From positions 22,446 through 56,881 of the forward strand of contig VRUH01000023.1 in the NCBI GenBank assembly GCA_019456185.1: a stretch of DNA of 34,436 nt, read 5' to 3'. Numbering within the stretch: the stretch's first letter is position 1; each line of letters begins with the position of its first letter. The notes below the pieces were generated by a model that was given only the letters and a program-made list of their open reading frames with translations, was not told the DNA's origin and did not search any database. A program made the translations under genes and the position numbers. Shown piece after piece: positions 8,951 through 17,273 of the stretch. Source of the DNA: Candidatus Glassbacteria bacterium. Lineage in GTDB: Bacteria > Gemmatimonadota > Glassbacteria > GWA2-58-10.

Positions 8951-9769
8951 TCACTCCTCATCGGCCTGTCCAGAATCATCTTCCTGCGGGAAACCTTCTC
9001 CACCGTTTTCGTCGTCGAAATCTTCCGGCAACGCCTGCTCGGCGGGCTGCAGCTTGCGGCGGGCGATCCAGAGCTGGCCGAACGAATCGGCCTGGTCCAC
9101 CCTGATCTCCGCCCGTTTGACCATCTCCAGCAGCGCCACCAGCGTCACCACGATAAACATCCGGCTTGTCTGTTCATCAACCAGGTCGCTGAACAGGACC
9201 CGTTTTTTCTCATGCAGCAGCCGGCGGATTGCCCTCACGCGCTGGGCGGCCGATATTTTCTCGCGCGCCACCCGGAGGACCGGCTCAGGAGGCGGCTTGC
9301 GCAGCAGAAGGCGGCCGAAGGCGAGGATCAGTTCGTTGAGCGTGGCGTCGATCTCAGGCTCCAACTCCTCGCTGCGGCGATAGTATTCCACCTCGCTCCA
9401 GCCGCGCTCGGCCTGACGGGAGCTGTCTTCCTCCAGGCGCCGCATGTGCCCGGCGATTTCCTTGAACTGCATGTATTCGACAATCTTTTCGACCAGTTCG
9501 CGGCGGGGATCCTCCCAATCCTCGTCATCCTCATCACCGCGCGGCAGCAACATCCGGCTCTTGATCTGCAGCAGCGTGGAGGCCATCAGCAAAAAGTCTC
9601 CGGCGCGCTCCAGGTCCAGCTTCTCGATCCGGGCGACATATTCCAGGTACTGCCCGGCAAGCATGGCGATCGGGATGTCGTAGATATCGATCTCGTGTTT
9701 GCGGATCAGGTAGACCAGCAGGTCCATCGGACCCTCGAAAATATCCAGGTGCACCTGGTAGTCGTCCAT
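8951..9769 (-). CDS. scpA: Segregation and condensation protein A (kleisin)
   Basis: ScpA is the kleisin subunit that bridges SMC heads and binds ScpB. The 272-residue product begins MDDYQVHLDIFEGPMDLLVYLIRKHEIDIYDIPIA, the typical N-terminal SMC-neck-binding region. Its C-terminal winged helix includes FSDLVDEQTSRMFIVVTLVALLEMVKR. An acidic tail (DFDDENGGEGFPQEDDSGQADEE) ends the protein. The frame stays open upstream into trpS. I chose the ATG at 9769 because it matches the family N-terminus and has GGGGGA five bases before it. It lies 19 nt after trpS and 18 nt before scpB, so the three genes are probably one transcript. Confidence 0.95.
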   Translation of the reverse strand: MDDYQVHLDIFEGPMDLLVYLIRKHEIDIYDIPIAMLAGQYLEYVARIEKLDLERAGDFLLMASTLLQIKSRMLLPRGDEDDEDWEDPRRELVEKIVEYMQFKEIAGHMRRLEEDSSRQAERGWSEVEYYRRSEELEPEIDATLNELILAFGRLLLRKPPPEPVLRVAREKISAAQRVRAIRRLLHEKKRVLFSDLVDEQTSRMFIVVTLVALLEMVKRAEIRVDQADSFGQLWIARRKLQPAEQALPEDFDDENGGEGFPQEDDSGQADEE

Positions 9770-9788
9770 CAATCCCCCGCCGTGCGTT

Positions 9789-10781
9789 TCAGTATTCCAT
9801 CCCCATCGCCTCGCGGACCATCCGCATGGTCTCGGCGGCGCGTTTGGCGGCCAGCTCGCTGCCCGCGGCCAGGGTGTCCCTGACCTTGTCCGGGTCCCCG
9901 GCAAACTTGCCGCGCCGCTTGCGGATCGGGTCGAGCACGGTCCCGACCGCCCCGGCAAGTTTTCCTTTGCAGTCCACGCAGCCCAGCGCGCCGGAACGGC
10001 AGTCTTCGGCGATCTCATCGGTCTCGGCCTTGTTGAAAAGCTCGTGGTAGGAATAGACCGAGCAGATTTCCGGGCGGCCCGGGTCGCCGCGACGGACTTT
10101 CTGCGGGTCGGTAACCATCTGGCGCACTTTCTGTTTGACGTCCTCGTCGCCGTCGGAGATGTAGATACAGTTGCCCAGGCTCTTGCTCATTTTTTTCCCG
10201 TCGGTGCCCGGCAGGCGCGGCGTGTTTGTCAGCTTGGACTTGGGCTCCGGGAACACCTCGGCATACAGATGGTTGAACCGGCGCGCGATCTCGCGGGTCA
10301 TCTCGACATGCGCCACCTGGTCCTCACCCACCGGCACCAGGTCGGCGCGGTAGAGCAGGATATCGGCGGCCTGGAGGATCGGGTAACCCATCAGCCCGTA
10401 ATGGATCTTTCCCGTCAGGTCGAGATCGGCGATCATCTCCTTGATTGTCGGGTTGCGCTCCACCCACGGCATGGGGGTGATCATGCTGAAAATGAGGTTC
10501 AGCTCGCAGTGCTCGTGCACCTTGGACTGGACCAGAAAGGTCGAGCGCTCGGGATCAAGCCCGACCGCCAGCCAGTCGAGGACCATCTCGTGGGTATTGG
10601 AGGGTATCTCGGCGCTCTTGTCGAACGCGGTGGTGAGGACGTGGTAGTCGGCAACCAGGAAGTAGCAGTCGAAAGATTCCTGAAGGTTTATCCAGTTTTC
10701 CAGCGCACCCACCAGATGGCCCAGGTGGAGCTTGCCGGTGGGACGCATCCCGCTGAGAATAACACCCTTCTTGTCCGCCAT
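9789..10781 (-). CDS. trpS: Tryptophanyl-tRNA synthetase
   Basis: TrpS is a class I aminoacyl-tRNA synthetase that charges tRNA-Trp. The 330-residue length is normal for bacterial enzymes. The nucleotide-binding signature appears as GKLHLGHLVGALENW (HLGH at 19-22), and the KMSKS loop is at 197-201 in PGTDGKKMSKSLGN. Other family blocks are SMITPMPWVERNPTIKE, GYPILQAADILLYRADLVPVGEDQ and a C-terminal anticodon-binding helical region. GAGG precedes the ATG by a few bases. It sits between the M50 protease and scpA in one orientation, a neighbourhood seen in many bacteria. Confidence 0.97.
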   Translation of the reverse strand: MADKKGVILSGMRPTGKLHLGHLVGALENWINLQESFDCYFLVADYHVLTTAFDKSAEIPSNTHEMVLDWLAVGLDPERSTFLVQSKVHEHCELNLIFSMITPMPWVERNPTIKEMIADLDLTGKIHYGLMGYPILQAADILLYRADLVPVGEDQVAHVEMTREIARRFNHLYAEVFPEPKSKLTNTPRLPGTDGKKMSKSLGNCIYISDGDEDVKQKVRQMVTDPQKVRRGDPGRPEICSVYSYHELFNKAETDEIAEDCRSGALGCVDCKGKLAGAVGTVLDPIRKRRGKFAGDPDKVRDTLAAGSELAAKRAAETMRMVREAMGMEY

Positions 10782-10877
10782 TACCTCGGCCTCTCCTGTT
10801 TGATTTTTACCGTGGACTCCCGGGCCGCACAGCAGAAATATTCAATCGCCAAGAAACGCAAATCCTTGCCCGCCCCG

Positions 10878-11534
10878 CTACATCGCCACCGCCTGCACGA
10901 ACATCATCAACCCCCGGTAGATCACCCGCGCCGGCAGGAAAAAAACCGTCAGCAGGTTGAAATACAGGGCCGCCAGCAGGATCATGAAACCGTAGGGGCG
11001 GATTGCCGCATATTTGCGCGCCGCCTCGTAGGGCAGGAGATTCTCGAGGATATGTGAGCCATCGAGCGGCGGGATCGGGATCAGGTTGAAGAAAGCAAGG
11101 ATCAGGTTGATCCAGATCCCGTAATGGAACACCTCGAAATAGGGGCTGCGCCAGAACGAGGAATCCAGCGGGACTACTTTTACGACTATCGCCAGCAGGA
11201 CCGTGAACGTCACGGCCAGCAGGATATTGGAGATCGGCCCGGCAATACTGACGATGATATCATCGCGGCGCGGCTCGTTGAAATTGCGCGGATTGACCGG
11301 CACCGGCTTGGCCCAGGCAAAAAAGATCGTGCTGTTGGAGGCCAGCAGCAGGATCGGAACCAGGATCGAACCCACCGGGTCGATATGCGACATGGGGTTG
11401 AGCGTGATCCGTCCCAGCAGCCGGGCAGTCGGGTCGCCGGCGCGCTCGGCTGCGAGCCCGTGCGCGCACTCGTGCACGACCACGGAAAACAGCAGTACCG
11501 GAATTACTATCAGCCATTGCTCCAAATCAGTCAT
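10878..11534 (-). CDS. Site-2 protease family (M50) zinc metalloprotease
   Basis: This is a multi-spanning intramembrane metalloprotease of 218 residues. The zinc site is HECAH (21-25) inside the first membrane helix, and the third ligand is Asp158 in NLIPIPPLDGSHILE. There are about five or six hydrophobic segments and no PDZ domain, so it is a short-form family member, not RseP. The substrate is unknown. The frame opens at 11591, but the ATG at 11534 gives the family-typical N-terminus. AAGGA abuts this ATG too closely for an ideal ribosome site, so the start is not certain. A strong promoter lies about 70 nt upstream, and the gene probably heads the M50-trpS-scpA-scpB transcript. Confidence 0.9.
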   Translation of the reverse strand: MTDLEQWLIVIPVLLFSVVVHECAHGLAAERAGDPTARLLGRITLNPMSHIDPVGSILVPILLLASNSTIFFAWAKPVPVNPRNFNEPRRDDIIVSIAGPISNILLAVTFTVLLAIVVKVVPLDSSFWRSPYFEVFHYGIWINLILAFFNLIPIPPLDGSHILENLLPYEAARKYAAIRPYGFMILLAALYFNLLTVFFLPARVIYRGLMMFVQAVAM

Positions 11535-11600
11535 TCCTTGTAAGCACAACCGGTTACGCCGAAAATATTTAGCCCCTCCCGGGGCGTGCAAGCAGGAGAA

Positions 11601-11629
11601 AGTATAAGGAGTTGGCGGATTTTTGTCAA
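11601..11629 (-). promoter_or_regulatory. Near-consensus sigma-70 promoter for the M50-trpS-scpAB cluster
   Basis: On the minus strand TTGACA (11629-11624) is separated by exactly 17 bp from TATACT (11606-11601). Transcription would start near 11594, about 60 nt before the M50 start codon. The match and spacing are read directly from the sequence. Confidence 0.7.
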
Positions 11630-11687
11630 CGAGGGCGCGCCGTGTGCCATTTTTATCAAAATACTGGGGAGCTAGACTGCAAAAATA

Positions 11688-11716
11688 TTGACCGTGCTGT
11701 CGGAACCGGCTTATCT
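11688..11716 (+). promoter_or_regulatory. Sigma-70-like promoter for the sodium:solute symporter gene
   Basis: TTGACC (11688-11693) and TTATCT (11711-11716) are separated by 17 bp. Transcription would begin near 11723, giving a leader of about 90 nt before the ATG at 11814. It is divergent from the M50 promoter, and the two -35 boxes are about 60 bp apart. Confidence 0.55.
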
Positions 11717-11813
11717 TGGGTTCTCACAATCTGCAAACATCGTCCTGCCACCGGACCGGGAGAGTTATCCTCGCCCGCAGAGCGATTCATCATTCAGCCC
11801 GCGGAGTAAAAGA

Positions 11814-13478
11814 ATGGGTTATATCGATTTCAGCATGCTGATTGTGTTCCTGATCGGAATGTTCGTGATCGGCTGGCTGCTGTCGCGCTGGATCGACACG
11901 GCCGATGATTTCATGGTGGCGGGGCGCCACCTGACGCCGTTCATCCTGGCCGCGGCGCTGACAGCCGCCAATGTGAACCTCTACAGCTTTATCGGCCAGA
12001 GCGGGACGGCTTACAAGCACGGTATTTCGATTGTCTGGCAGACCTGGACCGGCAACATGGGTCTGGTATTCAGCGGGCTGATAATCATCCCGATCCTGCG
12101 ACGGCTGCGGATACGAACCGTGCCGGAATTCCTGGGCATGCGCTACAACGTTGGAGTCCGCACGCTGATCGGCGCCTACTGGGTGTTCCGGCTCAGCTTC
12201 TGGCTGGGTGTTGTGCTGCTGATGGCGGCGACCGCATTCAAGACAATCGCGTTCGTGGACGGGTTGCCGTTCACTGGAAGTCTGCATTTCTGGCTGTTTA
12301 TTTTTGCCGGTATCGCCGTGGCCTACACGTTCCTGGGCGGGATGTGGTCGGTGACTATCACCGATGTGATCCAGTTCATCCTGATGCTGGGCGGGGCGCT
12401 GATCATGCTGCCGATGGTGATGCAGCAGGTGGGCTGGTTCCCCGGGCTGGTTGAGGCGGTCAAGGCCGGCCACATGAACCTGGTGCCCCAGTTCGGCGCG
12501 TACAACTGGATGTTCATCCTGGCGATCTGGATCCTGGGCATCCAGTGGGCCAGCACGGACCAGGGCCTGCTGCAGATGTCGTTCAGTTCCAAGGACGCCA
12601 AGAGCGCCGCGCGCGGGCTGGTGCTGGCCGGGATTATCACCACCCCGTTCGCACTGCTCTGGATTCTGCCCGGCCTGGCCGCCAGTATCATTCATCCCGG
12701 TCTGGAAGAGATGGACAGCGCGTTTCCCACCCTGATGAGCAGCACACTGCCGCCGATCGTGCTGGGGATTGTTGCCTGCGGTCTGCTCTCGAGCCAGATG
12801 AGCACGATCAGCACCAATCTGACCGGTGTGGCCACACTGTTTGTCAACGATATCTACAAGACCGTGCTGCACAAAACCGCCAGTCCGAAAAACGTGCTGT
12901 GGACGGTGAAGATCATGACCTTTTTCGCCGGCGCGATGGGGGTCGGGTTCGCCTACCTGATCCCGCTGATCGGCGAAAACGCGGTGGCAGCCTACCTGAC
13001 GGTTAGCGGTATCTTCGACATGCCGTTTTTCGTGATCGCAATCGTGTTCGGCCTGCTCTGGAAGCGGGCCAACTGGCAGGGAGCGCTGATCGGTTACCTG
13101 GTGGGGATCGTGGCTGGTCTGCTTTCGGCCTATTACCGTGGTCTGGACGCTTTCTTCTTTTCGACCTTCCTCAGCACCGGAACCGTGCTGGTGGTTACTC
13201 CGCTGGCATCCATGCTCTTTCCGTCCCACAGTGACGAGCAACTGGACAAGATCTGGAACGCACGTACGCACAGCGAGGCCGACGAGGGCGCGCCGTTCCA
13301 TATCATCCCCGAATCCGCCGGCGGGAAATTCTTCTTCATCCTGTTTTTTGTCTCGCTGGCGGTCTTCCTTGCGGGCGTGATCAGCGGCTCGATGGGCTGC
13401 CCGTGGGCCGGAGTGCTGGCGCTGACCGGGATGATCGCCTATTTCCTGAGCGGACTGTTCCGCCTGTTTTACGACTGA
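11814..13478 (+). CDS. Sodium:solute symporter (SSS/SLC5 family)
   Basis: This is an integral inner-membrane carrier of 554 residues that would couple sodium influx to uptake of a sugar or other small solute. It has about 13-14 hydrophobic segments. Family features include the N-terminal ADDFMVAGRHLTPFILAAALTAAN, the block TFLGGMWSVTITDVIQFILMLGGA, which matches the SSS signature region, and GLLSSQMSTISTNLTGVATLFVNDIY late in the protein, which corresponds to the sodium-site helix (Ser and Thr residues). The substrate cannot be told from sequence. The frame is open from 11688, but the ATG at 11814 is preceded by GGAG at good spacing and starts the typical first helix. It is monocistronic, convergent with the GWxTD gene. 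Confidence 0.93.
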   Translation: MGYIDFSMLIVFLIGMFVIGWLLSRWIDTADDFMVAGRHLTPFILAAALTAANVNLYSFIGQSGTAYKHGISIVWQTWTGNMGLVFSGLIIIPILRRLRIRTVPEFLGMRYNVGVRTLIGAYWVFRLSFWLGVVLLMAATAFKTIAFVDGLPFTGSLHFWLFIFAGIAVAYTFLGGMWSVTITDVIQFILMLGGALIMLPMVMQQVGWFPGLVEAVKAGHMNLVPQFGAYNWMFILAIWILGIQWASTDQGLLQMSFSSKDAKSAARGLVLAGIITTPFALLWILPGLAASIIHPGLEEMDSAFPTLMSSTLPPIVLGIVACGLLSSQMSTISTNLTGVATLFVNDIYKTVLHKTASPKNVLWTVKIMTFFAGAMGVGFAYLIPLIGENAVAAYLTVSGIFDMPFFVIAIVFGLLWKRANWQGALIGYLVGIVAGLLSAYYRGLDAFFFSTFLSTGTVLVVTPLASMLFPSHSDEQLDKIWNARTHSEADEGAPFHIIPESAGGKFFFILFFVSLAVFLAGVISGSMGCPWAGVLALTGMIAYFLSGLFRLFYD

Positions 13479-13595
13479 GGGGGATCACAGATTTCTCAGA
13501 CACCCTACCCAGCCCCAAAACATCGGGGATAACGTAACCAAACCGGCTGCACGGTAATTCTATCGTCGATACTTTCATGGAGCAGCCGTAAGGAC

Positions 13596-13678
13596 GCGGG
13601 CAGGCACGTTCATTGCCGGAGCCGCAGGGGCGGGGTCTGCCGGGGGCGCGGCGATAAGCAATGAACGTGCCTGCCCGC
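13596..13678. repeat. Perfect 21-bp inverted repeat between convergent genes
   Basis: Bases 13596-13616 and 13658-13678 are exact reverse complements and flank a 41-nt GC-rich loop. The arms begin GCGGGCAGGCACG. The element lies between the ends of the symporter gene (13478) and the GWxTD gene (13697), so it could end transcription from both sides. There is no T-tract and the loop is long, so it may instead be an intergenic REP-like repeat. Confidence 0.6.
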
Positions 13679-13696
13679 ATCTGCTGTCTTTCAGCT

Positions 13697-15868
13697 TCAG
13701 CCCTCGATCACGAACTCGAACCGGCCCGCCGCCCGGCGGCCGTCGGAGTTGTCCCGGATTTCCACCACCAGACTGTACGTACCCGGCGCCAGGTTGGAGG
13801 TATCGATTGTGAACTGCTCGGGAGCCGGGCCTGTGGCGGTTGCGGCGCGGCGGTCGAACGTCAGGGTCAGCCGTGTGAGCTCATCGTCGCCGATCCCGAA
13901 CAGCCTGCCGATTCTGCTGAACAAGCCACGCGGCGGGCGCTTGGTGCGGGAAACTATCACCCGCTGGCGCCAGTGGCGGATTCCCCGCCGGAGGTCCTCG
14001 CCCAGGCCGTAGATTTCCAGATAGACCGTGGCTGTTTCCCCGCGACGGAAACGGGAGGAGGGCCGCGGTTTGAGCGCCACTCCCATCCTGCCGTGCGACC
14101 TTTCGCCCGCTGCGACCGGACTGCCGAGCACCAGCCCGCTCACATCCAGCAGCCGGGGATTGAACCCGACCACGTCCATTACGCCCTTGACCACCGCCCG
14201 CCTGCCCGGGACAGCAGAGCTGAGCGCGAACAGGTAGCCTCCCGTATCCACAACCGTGCTGTTGACCGCCAGCCACTCGCCACCGCTGCGCCAGGCGTCG
14301 CTGCTGTCGCGCGACAGTTCGGTCCAGTTCGAGTCGAACACGCCGAGGTGGCTGACTAGGTTGTCCAGCTGCCGGACGGCGGAGTCCGGGAGCGACTGGT
14401 AGAATTCGACCTCGATCCGGCCGTCTTCGGTCAGAAACTCCGAGGCGTAGAACTCGGGTTCCAGCGGCGGGATTGAATCCTGGAACGTATCGGTGGCCAT
14501 TGCCTGGTTGATATCAGCCGCGCCCCGCGAGGAGCTGGGAATGAAGATAAAATCCCCGGCGCCAGCTTTCTGCTCGAACAGGAAATGGACGCTGCCGTAA
14601 TACCAGATCTCCATCGGATCCTTCCAGGTGACCTGGTGCGTATAGCGGTCAGGCGGGCCGTGGCGGACATAGATCAGGCCGCGCTGGTCGAGCACCATTT
14701 TGCGGTTGCGGCCATAGAACAGGTCGGGGTCCACTTCGTAGAAATGGGCCACCGGGCTTATCAGGTGATGGTAGTTTCGCGAGGTCTGGAACAGGCTGTG
14801 GGGATTTCTCATCCGGTACATGCGCTGGGCGTGATGCAGGCGGCTGTAGTGGGTCACCAGACGTTCGTTGCGCTTGTCCAGCGGGTCCGGGTCGCGGCTG
14901 GTCCAGAACTTCCTGAAAAACTCCGCGCGCTCGGCCGACGTCTTCAGGCTGTCCCAGCGGGCGGTCTCCTTGGGGGTGAAAATAGTCTCCGCCTCCAGCA
15001 TCAGCCGCTCGTAATCTCCATCCCTGGCGGCGAAATCCAGGGCCTGCATGTACCTGCTCACGAATCCCGCGGTATCTCCAAGCGCCAGCAGGCAGCGGGA
15101 CTCCAGCAAGCAGCGCTCGGTTCGTTTGATTGTGGTGCCACGCGCATCGAGCTCGCTCAACCTGCGCAGTGCCTCGTCGGGTTCATCGAGTTTGTACCTG
15201 TCACGGGCAAGCTCCAGTTCCAGGCGGACACTGTCCGGGTTATCGCGCAGCCAGCGGTCGAGGCAGGCTCCCACCAGCAGGAGTTCCTTGCGGCTCTGGT
15301 CGAGGATTTTATCCCGCCACAATCGGTAGGCGTCCCGGTAGCCTGGGTCCAGGCACAGCAGACGGGTCAGCGCCTTCCCGGCCGTGCGGTAACCGTGTGT
15401 CTGGCGGATGTTGAAACCGGTTTCGGCGACCCTGTAAAGCGCCTCCTTGTTGTCCGGGTCGATATTGAGCGCCAGACGGTACTCGGCCAGGGCCTGAAGG
15501 CCGCGGAAACGCATCGTGCGGATAACATCACCCAGCCCGATATGCGCCTCGGCCCGCAGTTCCGGGTTACCGCTTGACAGCGCCCGGCGGAAATCATTCC
15601 GTGCCGCGGAGCGCCGTCCCAGCCTGAGGTGCAGCTTTCCGCGTTCGATCAGGGATCTCACATGGCCGGGGTCGTACTCCAGCGCCCCATCCAGCATCTC
15701 CAACGCCCGGCGTGTTCCATCCCTGTCCAGCTCAGAGATTGCCAGCGAATACAGGCTGTCGGCCGGGAGCATGTCGGCGCGCACCGGCAACGCGAATACC
15801 ACCGCGGCTGTCAACACCGGCATGGCCCGGACCGCCAGCTTTGTAATCACTCCCCGGCTCGTTGACAT
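13697..15868 (-). CDS. GWxTD domain-containing protein with N-terminal TPR repeats
   Basis: Numbered from a GTG at 15874 the protein has 725 residues; from the ATG at 15868, used here, it has 723. The signal peptide (KLAVRAMPVLTAAVVFALPVRA) predicts export. Residues ~38-290 are TPR-like helices (ALEMLDGALEYDPGHVRSL, ALAEYRLALNIDPDNKEAL). The GWxTD region follows, with FRKFWTSRDPDPLDKRNER (from ~321), GLIYVRHGPPD (399-409) and EIWYYG (422-427). The C-terminus is beta-rich and ends in a segment resembling carbohydrate-binding or Ig-like folds. GWxTD proteins are widespread in FCB-group and related genomes, but their function is not established. It diverges from uppP. The start is uncertain because only AGGTG lies close to the ATG. 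Confidence 0.88.
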   Translation of the reverse strand: MSTSRGVITKLAVRAMPVLTAAVVFALPVRADMLPADSLYSLAISELDRDGTRRALEMLDGALEYDPGHVRSLIERGKLHLRLGRRSAARNDFRRALSSGNPELRAEAHIGLGDVIRTMRFRGLQALAEYRLALNIDPDNKEALYRVAETGFNIRQTHGYRTAGKALTRLLCLDPGYRDAYRLWRDKILDQSRKELLLVGACLDRWLRDNPDSVRLELELARDRYKLDEPDEALRRLSELDARGTTIKRTERCLLESRCLLALGDTAGFVSRYMQALDFAARDGDYERLMLEAETIFTPKETARWDSLKTSAERAEFFRKFWTSRDPDPLDKRNERLVTHYSRLHHAQRMYRMRNPHSLFQTSRNYHHLISPVAHFYEVDPDLFYGRNRKMVLDQRGLIYVRHGPPDRYTHQVTWKDPMEIWYYGSVHFLFEQKAGAGDFIFIPSSSRGAADINQAMATDTFQDSIPPLEPEFYASEFLTEDGRIEVEFYQSLPDSAVRQLDNLVSHLGVFDSNWTELSRDSSDAWRSGGEWLAVNSTVVDTGGYLFALSSAVPGRRAVVKGVMDVVGFNPRLLDVSGLVLGSPVAAGERSHGRMGVALKPRPSSRFRRGETATVYLEIYGLGEDLRRGIRHWRQRVIVSRTKRPPRGLFSRIGRLFGIGDDELTRLTLTFDRRAATATGPAPEQFTIDTSNLAPGTYSLVVEIRDNSDGRRAAGRFEFVIEG

Positions 15869-15964
15869 TTGCACCTGTGGACGGTTAGATTTGGCTGGTT
15901 GCGTGTTATGAATCGATGCTCTCCTTCAACACAATACGGACGAGAATAAGAAACCGTTCTATTC

Positions 15965-15980
15965 TATAATATATATTATA
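15965..15980. promoter_or_regulatory. Perfect 16-bp AT palindrome in the divergent GWxTD/uppP promoter region
   Basis: TATAATATATATTATA reads the same on both strands and holds a TATAAT box in each direction. It is strikingly AT-rich for this GC-rich region. It could be a shared -10 region or an operator half-site pair. Confidence 0.5.
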
Positions 15981-16004
15981 CGACATCAAACCGTCCGTGT
16001 TCAA
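15975..16004 (-). promoter_or_regulatory. Sigma-70-like promoter for the GWxTD gene
   Basis: On the minus strand TTGAAC (16004-15999) is followed after 18 bp by TATAAT (15980-15975), which is the right half of the AT palindrome. Transcription would start about 100 nt before the GWxTD start. No equally good -35 box is seen for uppP in the other direction. Confidence 0.5.
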
Positions 16005-16024
16005 ACCGGAGCAATTGCTGAAAG

Positions 16025-16858
16025 ATGGGTCTGCTCGACGCGTTGATTCTGGGAGTCGTGCAGGGGCTGACCGAGTTCCTGCCTGTCTCCAGTTCCGGTC
16101 ACCTGGCGCTGGGCAAGCACTTGCTGGGTCTCGCCACGCACGGGCTGATGTTCGAGGTGGCGGTCCACGTGGCTACCGCCCTGGCCGTGGTGCTGGCCTA
16201 CCGCCGGAGAATCTCCGGGCTGGCCGAGGCGCTGCCGTCGGTCTGCAAGCCGTCCGCCTGGAAAGTCCCGCCCGGAGCTGACAAGCTGACGCTCGAGCGG
16301 GCCGAGAATGTCCGGCTTATTTTTTTTCTGGCCTGGGGTACTGTCCCCGCCGGGGTGGCGGGAGTACTGCTCAGGGACACGGTGGAGAACGCGTTCAACT
16401 CGCCGCGGATGGTGTGCTGGATGCTGATCGCCACCGGGGTCGTACTGATCGCCTCCCGGCTGGCCCCGCAAGACAGCGGTCGCGGGCTGACCTGGACCCG
16501 CGTGCTGATTATCGGCGTGGCCCAGGCTTTCGCCCTGCTGCCCGGAATCAGCCGCTCAGGGATGACTATCACCGCCGCGCTGCTGTGCGGGCTTTCGCCG
16601 GGACGGGCCGCGGAGTTCAGTTTCCTGCTGGCCCTGCCCGCAATTCTCGGCGCCGCCGCCGTGGAGATTGTTTCGCAGTTTTCGGCCGTACCGCCGGAGT
16701 TCCCCGGTACCTGGGCGCTGGTGACGGGGCTGGGAGCAGCGTTCTTCTCGGGGCTGGCAGCGATATTCTTCCTGCTCAAAACCCTGCGCAAAGGCCGGTT
16801 CGACCGCTTCGCCTGGTACTGCTGGGCGCTGGCCGGTGCAGGGTTGTTCTTGTTTTGA
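16025..16858 (+). CDS. uppP: Undecaprenyl-diphosphatase (BacA/UppP)
   Basis: UppP is an integral membrane enzyme that removes a phosphate from undecaprenyl pyrophosphate, recycling the lipid carrier for peptidoglycan and surface polysaccharide synthesis; overproduction gives bacitracin resistance in other bacteria. The 277-residue product shows both family motifs: EFLPVSSSGH (17-26, with catalytic Glu17) and PGISRSG (173-179, with Arg177). It has about eight hydrophobic segments. The ATG at 16025 follows a weak GAAAG ribosome site. It is divergent from the GWxTD gene and lies upstream of the flagellar operon, separated by a 517-nt non-coding stretch, so it is probably its own unit. Confidence 0.96.
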   Translation: MGLLDALILGVVQGLTEFLPVSSSGHLALGKHLLGLATHGLMFEVAVHVATALAVVLAYRRRISGLAEALPSVCKPSAWKVPPGADKLTLERAENVRLIFFLAWGTVPAGVAGVLLRDTVENAFNSPRMVCWMLIATGVVLIASRLAPQDSGRGLTWTRVLIIGVAQAFALLPGISRSGMTITAALLCGLSPGRAAEFSFLLALPAILGAAAVEIVSQFSAVPPEFPGTWALVTGLGAAFFSGLAAIFFLLKTLRKGRFDRFAWYCWALAGAGLFLF

Positions 16859-16944
16859 TCTCATTGCAAGCAGCTCTCAAGCTTGTACGAACTATTTCTC
16901 TTCTCCCCGCTTGACTTGCCCGTCGGTAAAACATACAATTAAAC

Positions 16945-17122
16945 AGCTACACAAATTGATCCCCATCAAGGCCCGACAGGTGAGCTTGAGCACTCACAGG
17001 AGGCCGCCGGAACCGCAGCCGCGCCGGCAATGATAATTGCCCGGCCGGCGGACTCTGGCTCCGCGGAGTTATCCACATACCAGTCATGGGGCCTTCACTG
17101 ATGGGGATTAATTTGTGTAGCT
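16945..17122. repeat. 178-nt element closed by a long imperfect inverted repeat
   Basis: Bases 16945-16973 pair with 17090-17122. AGCTACACAAATTGATCCCC is matched by the reverse complement of GGGGATTAATTTGTGTAGCT with one mismatch, then CATCA pairs and AGGCC pairs after a small bulge. Inside are further stems: GTGAG/CTCAC, CCGCCGG/CCGGCGG enclosing GGCAAT-gata-ATTGCC, and CTCCGCGGAG. It may be a structured RNA, a MITE-like insertion or a leader of an upstream transcript. No target duplication is obvious. Confidence 0.55.
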
Positions 17123-17153
17123 CCTCCGCTCCTTTCCGGAATTCCGCACTTCA

Positions 17154-17208
17154 GGCAATATTTGCCTACTCATCGTAAAAAACTAACCGGTATGCGGAAA
17201 TATTTGCA
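17154..17208 (+). promoter_or_regulatory. Candidate activator-binding direct repeats (UAS) for the flagellar promoter
   Basis: GGCAATATTTGCC (17154-17166) and GGAAATATTTGCA (17196-17208) share GGnAATATTTGC, and their starts are 42 bp apart, four helical turns. They lie about 65-130 bp upstream of the -12 element, where enhancer-binding proteins for sigma-54 usually bind. The protein is unknown. Confidence 0.45.
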
Positions 17209-17273
17209 CTGCACTTGCACTCTTCCCGCGGTTCAAACAAGTGTAATCAACGGTTTCCAACTCAAACCCCCGG

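Noticed and set aside
8309-9883. 524-residue plus-strand frame across scpB and scpA
   Set aside because: Shadow of two well-identified genes; it crosses their boundary and part of the inverted-repeat element.
9770-10018. Upstream extension of the scpA frame into trpS
   Set aside because: Family alignment and the GGGGGA ribosome site favour the ATG at 9769. The extension translates trpS sequence out of frame.
11790-13301. 503-residue minus-strand frame opposite the sodium:solute symporter
   Set aside because: It is rich in His, Gln, Asp and Arg, as expected for a shadow of a membrane protein gene. There is no ribosome site or recognisable domain.
17069-17077. TTATCCACA, a perfect DnaA-box word
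   Set aside because: A single copy inside a structured repeat, with no dnaA/dnaN neighbours, no box cluster and no AT-rich unwinding region, so no origin is claimed.
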